Assembly (NCBI RefSeq): GCF_035958815.1
Contig: NZ_CP108383.1
Span: forward strand, 4,340,001-4,404,000
Source: Nocardia sp. NBC_01327
Lineage (GTDB): Bacteria; Actinomycetota; Actinomycetes; Mycobacteriales; Mycobacteriaceae
DNA length: 64,000 bases
Direction of reading: 5' to 3'
Part shown: positions 1 through 8,137 of the stretch, piece after piece
Layout: each line of letters begins with the position of its first letter
Numbering within the stretch: position 1 is the stretch's first letter
The notes under the pieces: model-generated
Databases searched by the model: none
What the model was told of the DNA's origin: nothing
The model's input: only the letters and a program-made list of their open reading frames with translations
Made by a program: the position numbers and the translations under genes

Positions 1-39
1 TCGTACGCAATTCGGTGGCCGCGGGTGCGGTCAGCCGGG

Positions 40-609
40 TCAGATCGAGGCTGTCGAACTGACCGTGCGATCCATCGCCTCGATATCGGCGCGGAAATCG
101 GCGAGTGTCAGCTCCGGCGCATGCGGATCCTTACCGGCATCGTCGAATCTGCGCAGTGCCGTCGCGGCGTCGCGGTGCGGTTCGGCGGCGAAGGCCGCGA
201 CCTCCTCGGGGCTCATGGTCCCGCCCTGCACGGCCATGGTGAATTTCGATGCCTCCGAAAGCCGTTCGTAATAGGTCGAATCCGTGGCGCACAGATACCG
301 TTTGGCGGCCACGTGCAGGCGGACCGGCTCGGTGACCGCGGCGTCGAACCACTGCGAAAGCCATTCGGCGGCAATCGTGTCATGGTGATTGTCGGTGCCC
401 CGCATGAGTTCCCGGCCGCTCATCGCACCGGAGAAATGCCCGACGTCGTGCACCACGGCGGCGACGACCAATGCCGTGGGAGCACCCGATTCTCGGGCCA
501 CCCGCGCGGTCTGCAACATATGTGCCGCCATCGAAACCTGTTCGCCGAGGTAGTCTTTCGCGCCCTCGCCCTCGAACAGGCCGGCCAGGATCTCGTAGGC
601 ATGTGTCAT
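40..609 (-). CDS. tmpB: HD-domain mixed-valent di-iron oxygenase, TmpB/PhnZ type
   Basis: 189 aa. Probably cleaves the C-P bond of a 1-hydroxy-phosphonate made by the upstream dioxygenase, releasing phosphate in the cytoplasm. The PhnZ/TmpB residues are visible: Tyr20 and Glu23 in DYLGE, which set the oxygenase members apart from HD phosphatases, His30, His54-Asp55 in VVHDVGH, His75/76, His99 and Lys103. The length fits the family. Its ATG overlaps the stop of the dioxygenase gene by 4 bp, so the pair is co-transcribed. Known of the family: PhnZ acts on 2-aminoethylphosphonate and TmpB on the trimethylammonio analogue. The TmpA-like partner favours the latter; exact substrate is inference. 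Confidence 0.8.
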   Translation of the reverse strand: MTHAYEILAGLFEGEGAKDYLGEQVSMAAHMLQTARVARESGAPTALVVAAVVHDVGHFSGAMSGRELMRGTDNHHDTIAAEWLSQWFDAAVTEPVRLHVAAKRYLCATDSTYYERLSEASKFTMAVQGGTMSPEEVAAFAAEPHRDAATALRRFDDAGKDPHAPELTLADFRADIEAMDRTVSSTASI

Positions 610-1736
610 CGCGTGCGCTCCTCCAACGTCCGCAGGGTGCTCGAGAGCCCGTCCAGATCGGCATAGGCGCCCTGTAGATGGCGGCCGCCGGCGGCCGCGA
701 AAGCCGTGCGGGCGTGCAGGGTCCGGGTGTTGTCGAAGATCAGGCAGTCGCCGGTGCCGAGCCGGAAGTTCAGCCGGGCCGCCGGTGCGTACAGCAGTTC
801 AGCGAAGGTGCGGTACGCGGCGTAGAAGGCGCGCACGCGGGCGGGATCGGCGAGCGGCACCTCCATCGACCGGTTGTTGAATCGGACCTCGCGAATCCGC
901 TGCCCGGCATCGAGACCGATCAGGGGCGCCACGGCCGCCAAGCGGGTGCCGTCGCCCTCGTACCGGTAGGTGATTGGGGTGCGGGTGAGCACCTCGAAGG
1001 CGGCGGGATCGTGCGCGCGCAGGGCCGCTGCCGCCGCGAAGCCGTCGACAAGACCCGAATCCCCGCCCTCGGCGGCATTGTGCAGGCACAGCAGCAGCTG
1101 CAGCGTCGGCACCGGATCCCGGTACGGGTTATCGGTGTGCGGGGTGATGGCCAATCCCGTGAATGCCAGGTTCACCGGGTTGGGCTCCACCCGGACATCG
1201 AAGATCCGGCCGTAATTCGTCTCGCGTACATACCCGAATGTCTCCGCGACCTGTGTGACCTGGCCGAGTTCGGCCGGGACGCCGCGTAGCAGCACGAATC
1301 CCCACTCGACCACCTGCCGCAATGCCGGAGCGGGATTCTCCAGGTATGTCTGCCAGGCGACCGGCTCGAGGTCTGCTGCTGCGTCGGCCTGCGGCCAGAG
1401 CGTCTTCGACCGTTCGCTGCGATGGTCGAGTTCAATGCGGGCGGTATCGCCCAGCAGGGTGTCGATCGCGAAGGACGTACGGTGGCTGCCCGGTGCGAAG
1501 ACGACCTCGAGCCGGTCGTCGATGACCCCGGCGTCCTCGACGCGTACATCGGCGGGCAGATCCACGATATCGAACAGTCGCTGCCCGCTCGAGGTGTCTC
1601 GGCTGAGCGCATCAGTGGCGTTGTCCCGCAACCACATTGCCGGAATCTCGACCGTGCGCGCGGCCGTCGTCAGCCACACATCCCCGTCCACGACGGCGGC
1701 CTCGACCACCGCCCCGTTCTCAACTTGGCTATACAT
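606..1736 (-). CDS. tmpA: Fe(II)/2-oxoglutarate dioxygenase, TmpA / gamma-butyrobetaine hydroxylase family
   Basis: 376 aa. Has the TauD-type iron site His200-x-Asp202 (HTDNPY) and distal His341 (TLHART), preceded by the DUF971-like N-terminal domain (WLRDN at about 35-39) usual in gamma-butyrobetaine hydroxylases and TmpA. Pairing with the HD oxygenase suggests it hydroxylates a quaternary-ammonium phosphonate beside phosphorus. Oddity: the N-terminal domain normally carries zinc-binding cysteines just after LRDN; here the stretch reads ATDALSRDTSSGQRL with no cysteine, so the structural zinc appears lost. First gene of a two-gene unit; start is the ATG at 1736. Confidence 0.8.
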   Translation of the reverse strand: MYSQVENGAVVEAAVVDGDVWLTTAARTVEIPAMWLRDNATDALSRDTSSGQRLFDIVDLPADVRVEDAGVIDDRLEVVFAPGSHRTSFAIDTLLGDTARIELDHRSERSKTLWPQADAAADLEPVAWQTYLENPAPALRQVVEWGFVLLRGVPAELGQVTQVAETFGYVRETNYGRIFDVRVEPNPVNLAFTGLAITPHTDNPYRDPVPTLQLLLCLHNAAEGGDSGLVDGFAAAAALRAHDPAAFEVLTRTPITYRYEGDGTRLAAVAPLIGLDAGQRIREVRFNNRSMEVPLADPARVRAFYAAYRTFAELLYAPAARLNFRLGTGDCLIFDNTRTLHARTAFAAAGGRHLQGAYADLDGLSSTLRTLEERTR

Positions 1737-1850
1737 GTTGAGGAGTATGGCACGGCCTTCCCGGCCGCCTGGGTGGTCTCGTCCTGAATATCGCGTGAAC
1801 AGCTTCCTTCCCCATAGCAGTTGAGCGGGGGCGTAGCTGAAAATATCGAT

Positions 1851-3041
1851 GTGAGTTCAGAAATGATCGTTCTTTTGATCGTGATCGTCACCGCGTTGGG
1901 ATTCGATTTCACCAACGGTTTCCATGACACTGCCAATGCAATGGCGACGTCGATCGCCACCGGAGCTCTCAAGCCCCGGGTGGCGGTCGCCATGTCGGCG
2001 GTCCTCAATTTGCTCGGCGCCTTCCTCTCGGTGGAGGTCGCCAAAACTGTGTCGGGTGGTCTGCTGAATATCGGCAATGTGAACCACATGGCAATGCTGC
2101 ACATCGTTTTCGCCGGCCTGGTCGGTGGAATTCTGTGGAATCTGCTCACCTGGCTGTTCGGTATTCCGTCGAGTTCCTCGCATGCGCTCTTCGGCGGTCT
2201 GATCGGTGCGGCCGTGGCCGCGCTGGGCGCCAGCGGCGTGATCTGGACCGGTAACGAGAAGACCGGATTGATCAGCAAGATCATCGTTCCGGCGGTGCTG
2301 GCGCCGTTCGTGGCCGCGCTGGTCGCGGGACTGGGCACCTTCCTGATCTACCGGCTCACCCGCCGCTCGGCGAAGAAGCGGGTCGACGACGGCTTCCGCT
2401 GGGGCCAGATCGGTTCCGCCGCACTGGTTTCACTCGCACACGGCACCAATGACGCGCAGAAGACGATGGGCGTGATCTTCATGGCCCTGGTCGCGCACGG
2501 CACCTTCAGCAATAACGACGATATTCCGCTCTGGGTGAAGTTCGCCTGTGCCTCCGCCATTGCCCTGGGCACCTATCTGGGTGGCTGGCGCATTATCCGC
2601 ACGCTCGGCAAGGGGCTCGTGGAAATCGATCCGCCGCAGGGCTTCGCGGCCGAAGCCTCCTCTGCCGCAATCATTCTCACCTCGGCGCAGTTCGGCCTTC
2701 CGCTCTCGACCACGCAGGTCGCGACCGGATCGATCCTGGGCACCGGGCTCGGCAAGCCGGGCGCGGAGGTGCGCTGGGGCGTGCTGGGCCGGATGGCGAC
2801 CGCCTGGTTGTTCACGCTGCCGCTGGCGGGCCTGGTCGGCGCGCTGTGCTGGGGGATCGCGGATCTGTTCGGCGGACTCGGCGGTGTGCTGGTCGACTTC
2901 GCCCTGCTGATCGGCCTGTCGGCCTTCATCTACCTGCGTTCCCGGCGCAATCCGGTGGACACCAGCAATGTCAACGACGAATGGGACGGCGGCCTCACGC
3001 CTCCGTCGGACGTCAAGGTCGCCGCCGGCGCGACGGTCTGA
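1851..3041 (+). CDS. pitA: Low-affinity inorganic phosphate transporter, Pit family
   Basis: About 396 aa. Integral membrane phosphate/metal-phosphate symporter. Both halves of the internal duplication show the Pit signatures GFDFTNGFHDTANAMAT near the N terminus and SLAHGTNDAQKTMG in the middle, plus SSSHALFGG and the QFGLPLSTTQ segment; about ten hydrophobic segments. The frame stays open to a TTG at 1821. The GTG at 1851 gives MSSEMIVLL and is my choice; ATG 1863 is also possible. Followed by a small membrane protein and two DUF3349 genes, the order seen around mycobacterial pitA. Confidence 0.92.
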   Translation: MSSEMIVLLIVIVTALGFDFTNGFHDTANAMATSIATGALKPRVAVAMSAVLNLLGAFLSVEVAKTVSGGLLNIGNVNHMAMLHIVFAGLVGGILWNLLTWLFGIPSSSSHALFGGLIGAAVAALGASGVIWTGNEKTGLISKIIVPAVLAPFVAALVAGLGTFLIYRLTRRSAKKRVDDGFRWGQIGSAALVSLAHGTNDAQKTMGVIFMALVAHGTFSNNDDIPLWVKFACASAIALGTYLGGWRIIRTLGKGLVEIDPPQGFAAEASSAAIILTSAQFGLPLSTTQVATGSILGTGLGKPGAEVRWGVLGRMATAWLFTLPLAGLVGALCWGIADLFGGLGGVLVDFALLIGLSAFIYLRSRRNPVDTSNVNDEWDGGLTPPSDVKVAAGATV

Positions 3042-3054
3042 GGAGAGACGGTCC

Positions 3055-3351
3055 ATGCATACGTTCAATGCCATCGCCAAGTCACTCGGTGAAGTGACAC
3101 TGATCGCCCTGCTGCTCGGGGCCGGGCTGCCGCTGATCTTCACCATCGGCATCCGGTTCTGGTCGATGGAGACCGTCGCGGCGGACGGTGCGCCCACCGG
3201 CGCCCGCAATCCGGCCGCACTCGCGGTGGCCTACCTCTGCTTCGCGATCGTCGTGCTGGCGATCGGGGCCGGAATCCTGTACATCGCAAAGGATTTCATC
3301 AGCCACTCGTTCGACGTCCAGCTGTTCGGCGCCAAACCTCCCAAGAAGTGA
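3055..3351 (+). CDS. Small two-TM membrane protein linked to Pit transporter
   Basis: 98 aa. Two hydrophobic segments (about residues 15-35 and 60-85) separated by a polar loop. ATG follows an AGGAGA box 14 bp after the pitA stop, so co-translation with the transporter is likely. Resembles in size, topology and position the Rv0544c-type protein beside mycobacterial pitA. Role unknown; a transporter accessory subunit is a reasonable inference only. Confidence 0.8.
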   Translation: MHTFNAIAKSLGEVTLIALLLGAGLPLIFTIGIRFWSMETVAADGAPTGARNPAALAVAYLCFAIVVLAIGAGILYIAKDFISHSFDVQLFGAKPPKK

Positions 3352-3355
3352 ATCC

Positions 3356-3667
3356 ATGACAATTTCGAATACGTCAATTCTCGGTGCGGTACTGCGCTGG
3401 TTGCGTGCGGGATACCCGGACGGCGTTCCGCCCGAGGACTACGTGGCCCTGTTCGCGGTACTGCACCGCAGACTCACCGAATCCGAGATCAATCAGGTCG
3501 TCGAAGAACTGGTGGCCGAGAACACCGGCGGCCGCATCGATCGCGATCGCATCGAAGCCGCGATCACCGGGCTTGCCCTGGAAAAGCCCGGCGACGAGGA
3601 TGTGAACCGGGTCGCCGCACGGCTCGCTGCCGCCGGTTGGCCGCTGGCCCGTCCATCCGAGGACTGA
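3356..3667 (+). CDS. DUF3349 family protein (copy 1)
   Basis: 103 aa soluble helical protein starting 4 bp after the previous stop. Shares the framework WLRAGYPxGVPxxDYxxLxxxLxxRL with the next gene and ends in a xxGWPL/I motif, typical of DUF3349 (Rv0543c-type). Biochemical role unknown. The Pit operon context suggests a link to phosphate or envelope physiology, which is inference. Confidence 0.82.
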   Translation: MTISNTSILGAVLRWLRAGYPDGVPPEDYVALFAVLHRRLTESEINQVVEELVAENTGGRIDRDRIEAAITGLALEKPGDEDVNRVAARLAAAGWPLARPSED

Positions 3668-3693
3668 TACCTACCGCGGAGGCTGGAAGTCCT

Positions 3694-4005
3694 ATGGCGT
3701 TATCTGCACTGCTGTCCCGCATCGTCGCCTGGCTGCGTGCCGGATATCCGCAGGGTGTCCCGGATACCGATTACATCCCGTTGCTTTCGCTGCTGGCGAA
3801 GCGACTGCCCGAGGACGAGGTGCGGCAGGTGGCTGCCGCACTCGTCCAGCAGGGCACGATTCCGGCCGATAAGGCGGACGTCGGGGTGGTCATCACCAAA
3901 CTGACCGATGAGCTGCCGACCGAATCCGACCTGGCCCGCGTGCGCGCGCACCTGGTGGCCTCGGGCTGGCCCATCGAGGACGATTGGAACGACATCGACC
4001 AGTGA
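3694..4005 (+). CDS. DUF3349 family protein (copy 2)
   Basis: 103 aa, same length as and clearly paralogous to its upstream neighbour (WLRAGYPQGVPDTDY and the C-terminal ASGWPI motif). ATG lies 26 bp after the previous stop with a GGAGGC-like box. A tandem duplication that has diverged. Its C terminus is more acidic (EDDWNDIDQ). Converges on the beta-lactamase gene with only 9 bp between stop codons. Confidence 0.82.
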   Translation: MALSALLSRIVAWLRAGYPQGVPDTDYIPLLSLLAKRLPEDEVRQVAAALVQQGTIPADKADVGVVITKLTDELPTESDLARVRAHLVASGWPIEDDWNDIDQ

Positions 4006-4014
4006 CAGGCGGGA

Positions 4015-4962
4015 TCAGCGCACTGCCGCTATGGCATTCCTGGTCGCCTCGGCGATCAAGGTGTTGTCCGCCTGGGCGTCTTTGGCGGGGTGGGTGGACA
4101 GCACCGCGATAACGATGGGTGCGGTGCTGCCCGCCGGCCAGGTGACGGCCACGTCATTGGCCGTCCCGTAGGCGGAGCCGGTGCCGGTTTTGTCGGCGGT
4201 GCGCCAATCGCCCGGCAGGCCCGCGCGAATCCGCTGGCCACCGGTGGTGTTGGCGAGCAGCCAGTCCGTCAGCTGCTTGCGCTCCGGGGCCTGCAGAGCG
4301 TCGCCGGTGGTGAGGGCCTGGTAGTCGTGGGCGATCGCGGCCGGTGTCGTGGTGTCCTGCTCATTGCCCGGAATCGAGTCGTTGAGCACCGGTTCCCAGC
4401 GGTCGAGCCGGCTGACCTGATCGCCGAGGGTCCGGACGAACTGGGTGACGGCCTGGGGTCCGCCGAGCAGTTTCAGTACCTCGTTGCCCGCCACATTATC
4501 GCTGTAAGTGATTGCCGCATCGCAGAGTTCGAGTATCGACATGCCGCTGGCGACCCGGCTGCCGGTGACCGGTGCGCCATCGGCCGCGGTGACGTCCGCA
4601 TCGGTGAAATGGATGATCTGGTCGAAGTAGCCGGTGTCGAGCGGGTGGGCGTGCAGCAGGGCGCCGCAGGCGAGGGTCTTGAACGTCGAGGCCATGGGGA
4701 ATCGCTCGTCCTGGCGGTAGCCGACCGTCTTTCCCGATGCGGTGTCGAGGGCGAACACCCCGAGCCGGGCCTGACCGCGCTGTTCGACGGCGCTCAATTG
4801 CGCGTCGGCGTTGACGGCAGCGGCGGTGCTGGTGGCTGCGGGCGCCGTGGTGTTTGCGGTGTCCGACGTGTTCCCGCAGGCGGCGATCGCGGGCAGCGTC
4901 AAAGTCATCATCGCGGCGAATATCCGGCGGGCCGGGGTGAGCCGCATCCTGCTCTGAGTCAT
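4015..4962 (-). CDS. bla: Class A beta-lactamase, lipoprotein form
   Basis: 315 aa. Serine beta-lactamase that hydrolyses beta-lactams at the outer face of the membrane. All class A motifs are present: Ser92-Thr-Phe-Lys95 (SxxK), Ser154-Asp-Asn156 (SDN), Glu190-xx-Leu-Asn and Lys258-Thr-Gly (KTG). The N terminus has an Arg-rich start, a hydrophobic core and a lipobox ending at Cys29 (PAIAAC), then a Ser/Thr/Ala linker, so it should be lipid-anchored. Matches the chromosomal enzymes of Nocardia. ATG 4962 chosen; ATG at residue 6 is also possible. The frame runs on upstream without a stop, but that part is a shadow of the FUSC gene. No adjacent regulator. Confidence 0.93.
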   Translation of the reverse strand: MTQSRMRLTPARRIFAAMMTLTLPAIAACGNTSDTANTTAPAATSTAAAVNADAQLSAVEQRGQARLGVFALDTASGKTVGYRQDERFPMASTFKTLACGALLHAHPLDTGYFDQIIHFTDADVTAADGAPVTGSRVASGMSILELCDAAITYSDNVAGNEVLKLLGGPQAVTQFVRTLGDQVSRLDRWEPVLNDSIPGNEQDTTTPAAIAHDYQALTTGDALQAPERKQLTDWLLANTTGGQRIRAGLPGDWRTADKTGTGSAYGTANDVAVTWPAGSTAPIVIAVLSTHPAKDAQADNTLIAEATRNAIAAVR

Positions 4963-5016
4963 GGTGACACGACAACACGGAACCGGTACGGCTGTCCAAG
5001 ACCACGCCGATATGCA

Positions 5017-5038
5017 CCGATATCCGATCCGATATCGG
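5017..5038 (-). terminator. Hairpin downstream of the FUSC gene
   Basis: Perfect 8-bp arms CCGATATC / GATATCGG with a 6-nt loop, 8 bp after the FUSC stop and upstream of the beta-lactamase start. Likely terminates the FUSC unit; no long T-run, so rho-independent strength is uncertain. Confidence 0.5.
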
Positions 5039-5045
5039 CGCAGCG

Positions 5046-6734
5046 TCAGTGCCGCTTCCGGTGGGCGCGGGCCTGGAATACCTCGCGGTGCGTGGCGACC
5101 ACATCGGGCCAGAGGGCGTGCGCCCCGCCGCGGGTGAGGCCATCGGCATTGAGAGCATCGAAGGTCTGCCACGCGTCGAGTGCGTGGTGAGTTGCCCTGG
5201 CGCGCAATGCCTGCGGTGGCGCTCCGGCGGCGGCCCGCAGTTCGGCCGCGGCGGTGGCCGCGTTGCGCAATGCCTCGGTCAGGTGGGTGATGGTGACGGG
5301 CCGCCGGAACAGGTAGGCGGCGGCCAGTGCGATGGTGGCACCCAGAGCTGTTTCCCAGGCGCGCGGGCCCATCGACTGGGCCGCGACGCCGGGGTGCGCG
5401 AGTTCGGGCATCAGCAGTGCCAGCGGAGTGACGAAAGCTACTGCGACGCCGTAGTTTCGCGGGAAGAACAGCTGCGCCACGAACATGCAGACGGCGATGA
5501 CCGCGAGTATCCCGGCGACATTCGGGGCGATCCAGAGCACCGCGGCGGTGACGGCGATGCCGAGCAGTGTGCCCGCGGCGCGCTGCAGGGCGCGGTGGAA
5601 GATCATGGTGGTGTGCGCGCCCTGCAGGACCGCCGCGGTGGAGACGGGTACCCAATACCAGTGCGGCATATGGGCGCCCAGGGCCAGGGCCGCGGCCAGC
5701 GCGGTGGGCACCGCCATGCGTTCGGCGTGCACCCGGGCGATCGAGTGCCGATCGATCAGGTGGCGGTGGATATCTCGCAGCAGGGTGGTGCGTGATTGTC
5801 TCCGGTGCAGTCGGCCGCCGGGCGTCATCTCGCCGTGAGCGGTTCTCGTGGCAGCGGCGATCGTCGCATCGACGGGCCGATCTCCCGCCCTCGCGGCGGA
5901 TGTCCGAACCCTCTTCCCGCCGGCGAGGGCGGCGAGAATGTCGCGACGAGAGTTGTTGCCGCCGTCGTCGATCAGTGCCGTACGATCGGCGATCAATTCG
6001 TCGAGGATCAGATCTGCCTGCTCCGCAAGGTGATTGAGCCGCGTGACCCGGTGGTGATCGCGAGCGGGGAGCGACAGTGCCGTCTGGACGGCCACCGCGG
6101 CCGCGTGCCGCGCCGCATCCTCTCCGGGGGTGCCCAGCGCCCCGGCGAAGCGCGAAAGCTGAAGGTAGGCATGGGAGATCGCCGCACGGTACGGGCGGGC
6201 CGGGTATGCCACAGCTGCGAGTGCGGTCATGGCGATCGCGAAGCCCGCACCGGCGGCCGTCCACAGCGCGCGCCGGCCGACCTGATCCGGTTCGACGGGC
6301 AATGCCAGCGCGATGCTCGACGCGATCAGGATCAAGATCATGCCGGGTTGCCCGGCGCGGGCCACATCGATGACGAAGGTGGCGAGTCCGGCGACGATGG
6401 CAATGAGAACCGCCGCGACCCAGGGCGATCCCGCGACCGCGGAGAACACGGTGACACCCACGATGATGGCGAGACCGGCCGCGGCGCTGATGCGCAGCCG
6501 GCGGGCGCCGTGCTCGCCGATGCCGTAGACGACGGCGAATCCGCCTGCGACCGCGAGCAATCCGGCGGCCCGGCCGGCAAGGGCGTTCACCGTGAGAAAC
6601 GGCACCACGGTGGCGAAGAGCGCCAGTACGGCGGCCTCCCATGCCCAGGGGCCGGGCCGGTGCGCCACGAGCGCGCGCAACAGCGGCGGATGTGCCGGGG
6701 CGGGCGGGAATTCGGTGGTGATCGCGTGGGTCAT
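5046..6734 (-). CDS. FUSC-family inner-membrane transporter (aromatic acid/fusaric acid efflux type)
   Basis: 562 aa. Two blocks of hydrophobic helices (about residues 30-175 and 335-460), each followed by a cytoplasmic helical region, the usual FUSC/YccS layout. Presumed efflux of small aromatic or organic acids. Overlaps the stop of the TetR gene upstream by 4 bp (ATGA), so it is the target gene of a two-gene regulator-exporter unit. Substrate cannot be read from sequence. Confidence 0.82.
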   Translation of the reverse strand: MTHAITTEFPPAPAHPPLLRALVAHRPGPWAWEAAVLALFATVVPFLTVNALAGRAAGLLAVAGGFAVVYGIGEHGARRLRISAAAGLAIIVGVTVFSAVAGSPWVAAVLIAIVAGLATFVIDVARAGQPGMILILIASSIALALPVEPDQVGRRALWTAAGAGFAIAMTALAAVAYPARPYRAAISHAYLQLSRFAGALGTPGEDAARHAAAVAVQTALSLPARDHHRVTRLNHLAEQADLILDELIADRTALIDDGGNNSRRDILAALAGGKRVRTSAARAGDRPVDATIAAATRTAHGEMTPGGRLHRRQSRTTLLRDIHRHLIDRHSIARVHAERMAVPTALAAALALGAHMPHWYWVPVSTAAVLQGAHTTMIFHRALQRAAGTLLGIAVTAAVLWIAPNVAGILAVIAVCMFVAQLFFPRNYGVAVAFVTPLALLMPELAHPGVAAQSMGPRAWETALGATIALAAAYLFRRPVTITHLTEALRNAATAAAELRAAAGAPPQALRARATHHALDAWQTFDALNADGLTRGGAHALWPDVVATHREVFQARAHRKRH

Positions 6735-7330
6735 CGAATCGCGCCGGTGATCACGAATTGCAGCGTATTGCCCAGGACTTCCTCGAACTGCGCGGCAGGC
6801 AGTGAGCAGGCCGGCTCGAAGCGGAAGACGTAGCGCTCCATGATCGTTCCGATGAGCAGGCAGCGCACCAGCGCATTGCGGGACGGGCCGGTGCCGTCAT
6901 CGCCGAAAATGGCCCGCAGCGGGGTGGCCAGCTGCACATCGAGAACCGATCGCATGATCTGCTCGCTCGGCGCATGCGTCATGGCCGAGCGCAATAGCGC
7001 CTGCCAGGGATCGTCGGCGCTCATGTGCTCCCACCGTTCGACATAGCGCCGCGCCAGGCGGGCGCCCAGGCCGTCGAGCTCCCCGGGCAGAACGTCGTCG
7101 CGCAGCCGGAGATCGCTGACGATCTCCCGGAACAGGGCCTCTTTGCTGCCGAAATAGGTGATCACCAGTGCCGGATTGACATCGGCGTCGGCGGCGATGG
7201 CGCGAATCGAGGTCTGGTCGAAGCCGCGCTCGGTGAAAAGCCTGCGCGCGGAATCCAAGACGCTGCGGCGGCGGCCCTCCGGATCGTGCGTCCGCTTGCG
7301 TTTGGTCGTGTGTTGCTCCGCGGTCGCCAT
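6731..7330 (-). CDS. TetR family repressor of the FUSC exporter
   Basis: 199 aa. N-terminal TetR helix-turn-helix at about residues 20-65 (FTERGFDQTSIRAIAADADVN then the YFGSKEALF segment), after a basic start (TTKRKRTHDPEGRRR), and a C-terminal ligand domain. It leads the unit and translationally overlaps the exporter. A 5-4-5 palindrome 11 bp upstream of its start is a plausible autoregulatory operator. Confidence 0.88.
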   Translation of the reverse strand: MATAEQHTTKRKRTHDPEGRRRSVLDSARRLFTERGFDQTSIRAIAADADVNPALVITYFGSKEALFREIVSDLRLRDDVLPGELDGLGARLARRYVERWEHMSADDPWQALLRSAMTHAPSEQIMRSVLDVQLATPLRAIFGDDGTGPSRNALVRCLLIGTIMERYVFRFEPACSLPAAQFEEVLGNTLQFVITGAIR

Positions 7331-7340
7331 CCTGACAATC

Positions 7341-7354
7341 TAAACGGGTGTTTA
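7341..7354. promoter_or_regulatory. Candidate TetR operator (TAAAC-GGGT-GTTTA)
   Basis: Perfect 5-bp arms around GGGT in an AT-rich pocket, 11 bp upstream of the TetR start and upstream of trpF. Position and symmetry suit autorepression. Confidence 0.5.
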
Positions 7355-7409
7355 AAAATAGTCTATGTGGGTTGATTCACTCCCGGGTACGGGCTGGTTA
7401 ACTGGCCGT

Positions 7410-8033
7410 GTGACTACCCCCTTCATCAAGATCTGCGGTTTGAAGACCGAAACGGACGTCGACGCGGCCGTGGCGGCCGGGGCCGACGCGGTGGGGTTCG
7501 TCTTCGCGCCGGGGAGTCCGCGCACGATCGACGCCGCCACCGCGCGGCGGCTGGCCGGGCGAGTACCGGCGAATGTGCTCACCGTCGGCGTCTTTCGCGG
7601 TCAGTCCGTGGAGGAGATTCGGCGATTCGTGCGGGAAAGCGGTGTGCGCGCAGCGCAATTGCACGGCGAGGAGGGGCCGGAGTACTTCGAAGCGCTGCGA
7701 GGTGAGGGAAAGACATTGCTGCGGGCCACCTCCCAGCATGTCGAGAAGTGCGGAGAGTACGGCGAGGATCTGCTTCTGCTCGATGCTCCCGATCCGGGCT
7801 CGGGCACACCGTGGAATTGGGGCTCGGCGCAGTTCTCCGCCCCGGCGGGACAGTGGCTACTGGCAGGGGGCCTGACCCCGGTCAATGTCGGTGCGGCTCT
7901 CGAGTTGACGGGCGCGTGGGGCGTCGACGTCTCCAGTGGGGTCGAGAGCGCGCGCGGTGTGAAGTCGCCGGACCTGATCCGCGCATTCATCACCGCGGCC
8001 CGCGACGGCGGGCCGGTGACCGCCGGGAAGTGA
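7410..8033 (+). CDS. trpF: Phosphoribosylanthranilate isomerase
   Basis: 207 aa from GTG 7410. Tryptophan biosynthesis: isomerises N-(5-phosphoribosyl)anthranilate to CdRP. TrpF fingerprints: FIKICGLKT with the catalytic Cys, GADAVGFVFAPGSPR, QLHGEE, the catalytic Asp in LLLDAPDPG, LAGGLTPVNV and GVDVSSGVES phosphate-binding loops. An in-frame ATG at 7365 would add 15 residues unlike the family. Not next to other trp genes. Many actinobacteria have no trpF because PriA does the reaction, so a separate copy here is unusual. Confidence 0.92.
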   Translation: MTTPFIKICGLKTETDVDAAVAAGADAVGFVFAPGSPRTIDAATARRLAGRVPANVLTVGVFRGQSVEEIRRFVRESGVRAAQLHGEEGPEYFEALRGEGKTLLRATSQHVEKCGEYGEDLLLLDAPDPGSGTPWNWGSAQFSAPAGQWLLAGGLTPVNVGAALELTGAWGVDVSSGVESARGVKSPDLIRAFITAARDGGPVTAGK

Positions 8034-8137
8034 GTCTCGGCGGGGAGTCGGCGGGCCGTGCTCATCCCTCGCGCGGGGGACCTGAGATCACCCGCTCGAG
8101 CGATGTTCCGGGCGGTTGTGCTGGCTAGCGTGGCGGT

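Noticed and set aside
1..39. A possible upstream-operon gene continuing left of the window
   Set aside because: The minus-strand frame reads LDLTRLTAPAATELRT without a visible start codon, and too little sequence is present to call it.
4963..6642. Upstream extension of the beta-lactamase frame to 875 codons
   Set aside because: The extension is Arg/His-rich shadow sequence inside the FUSC gene; the lipoprotein signal at ATG 4962 gives a natural start.
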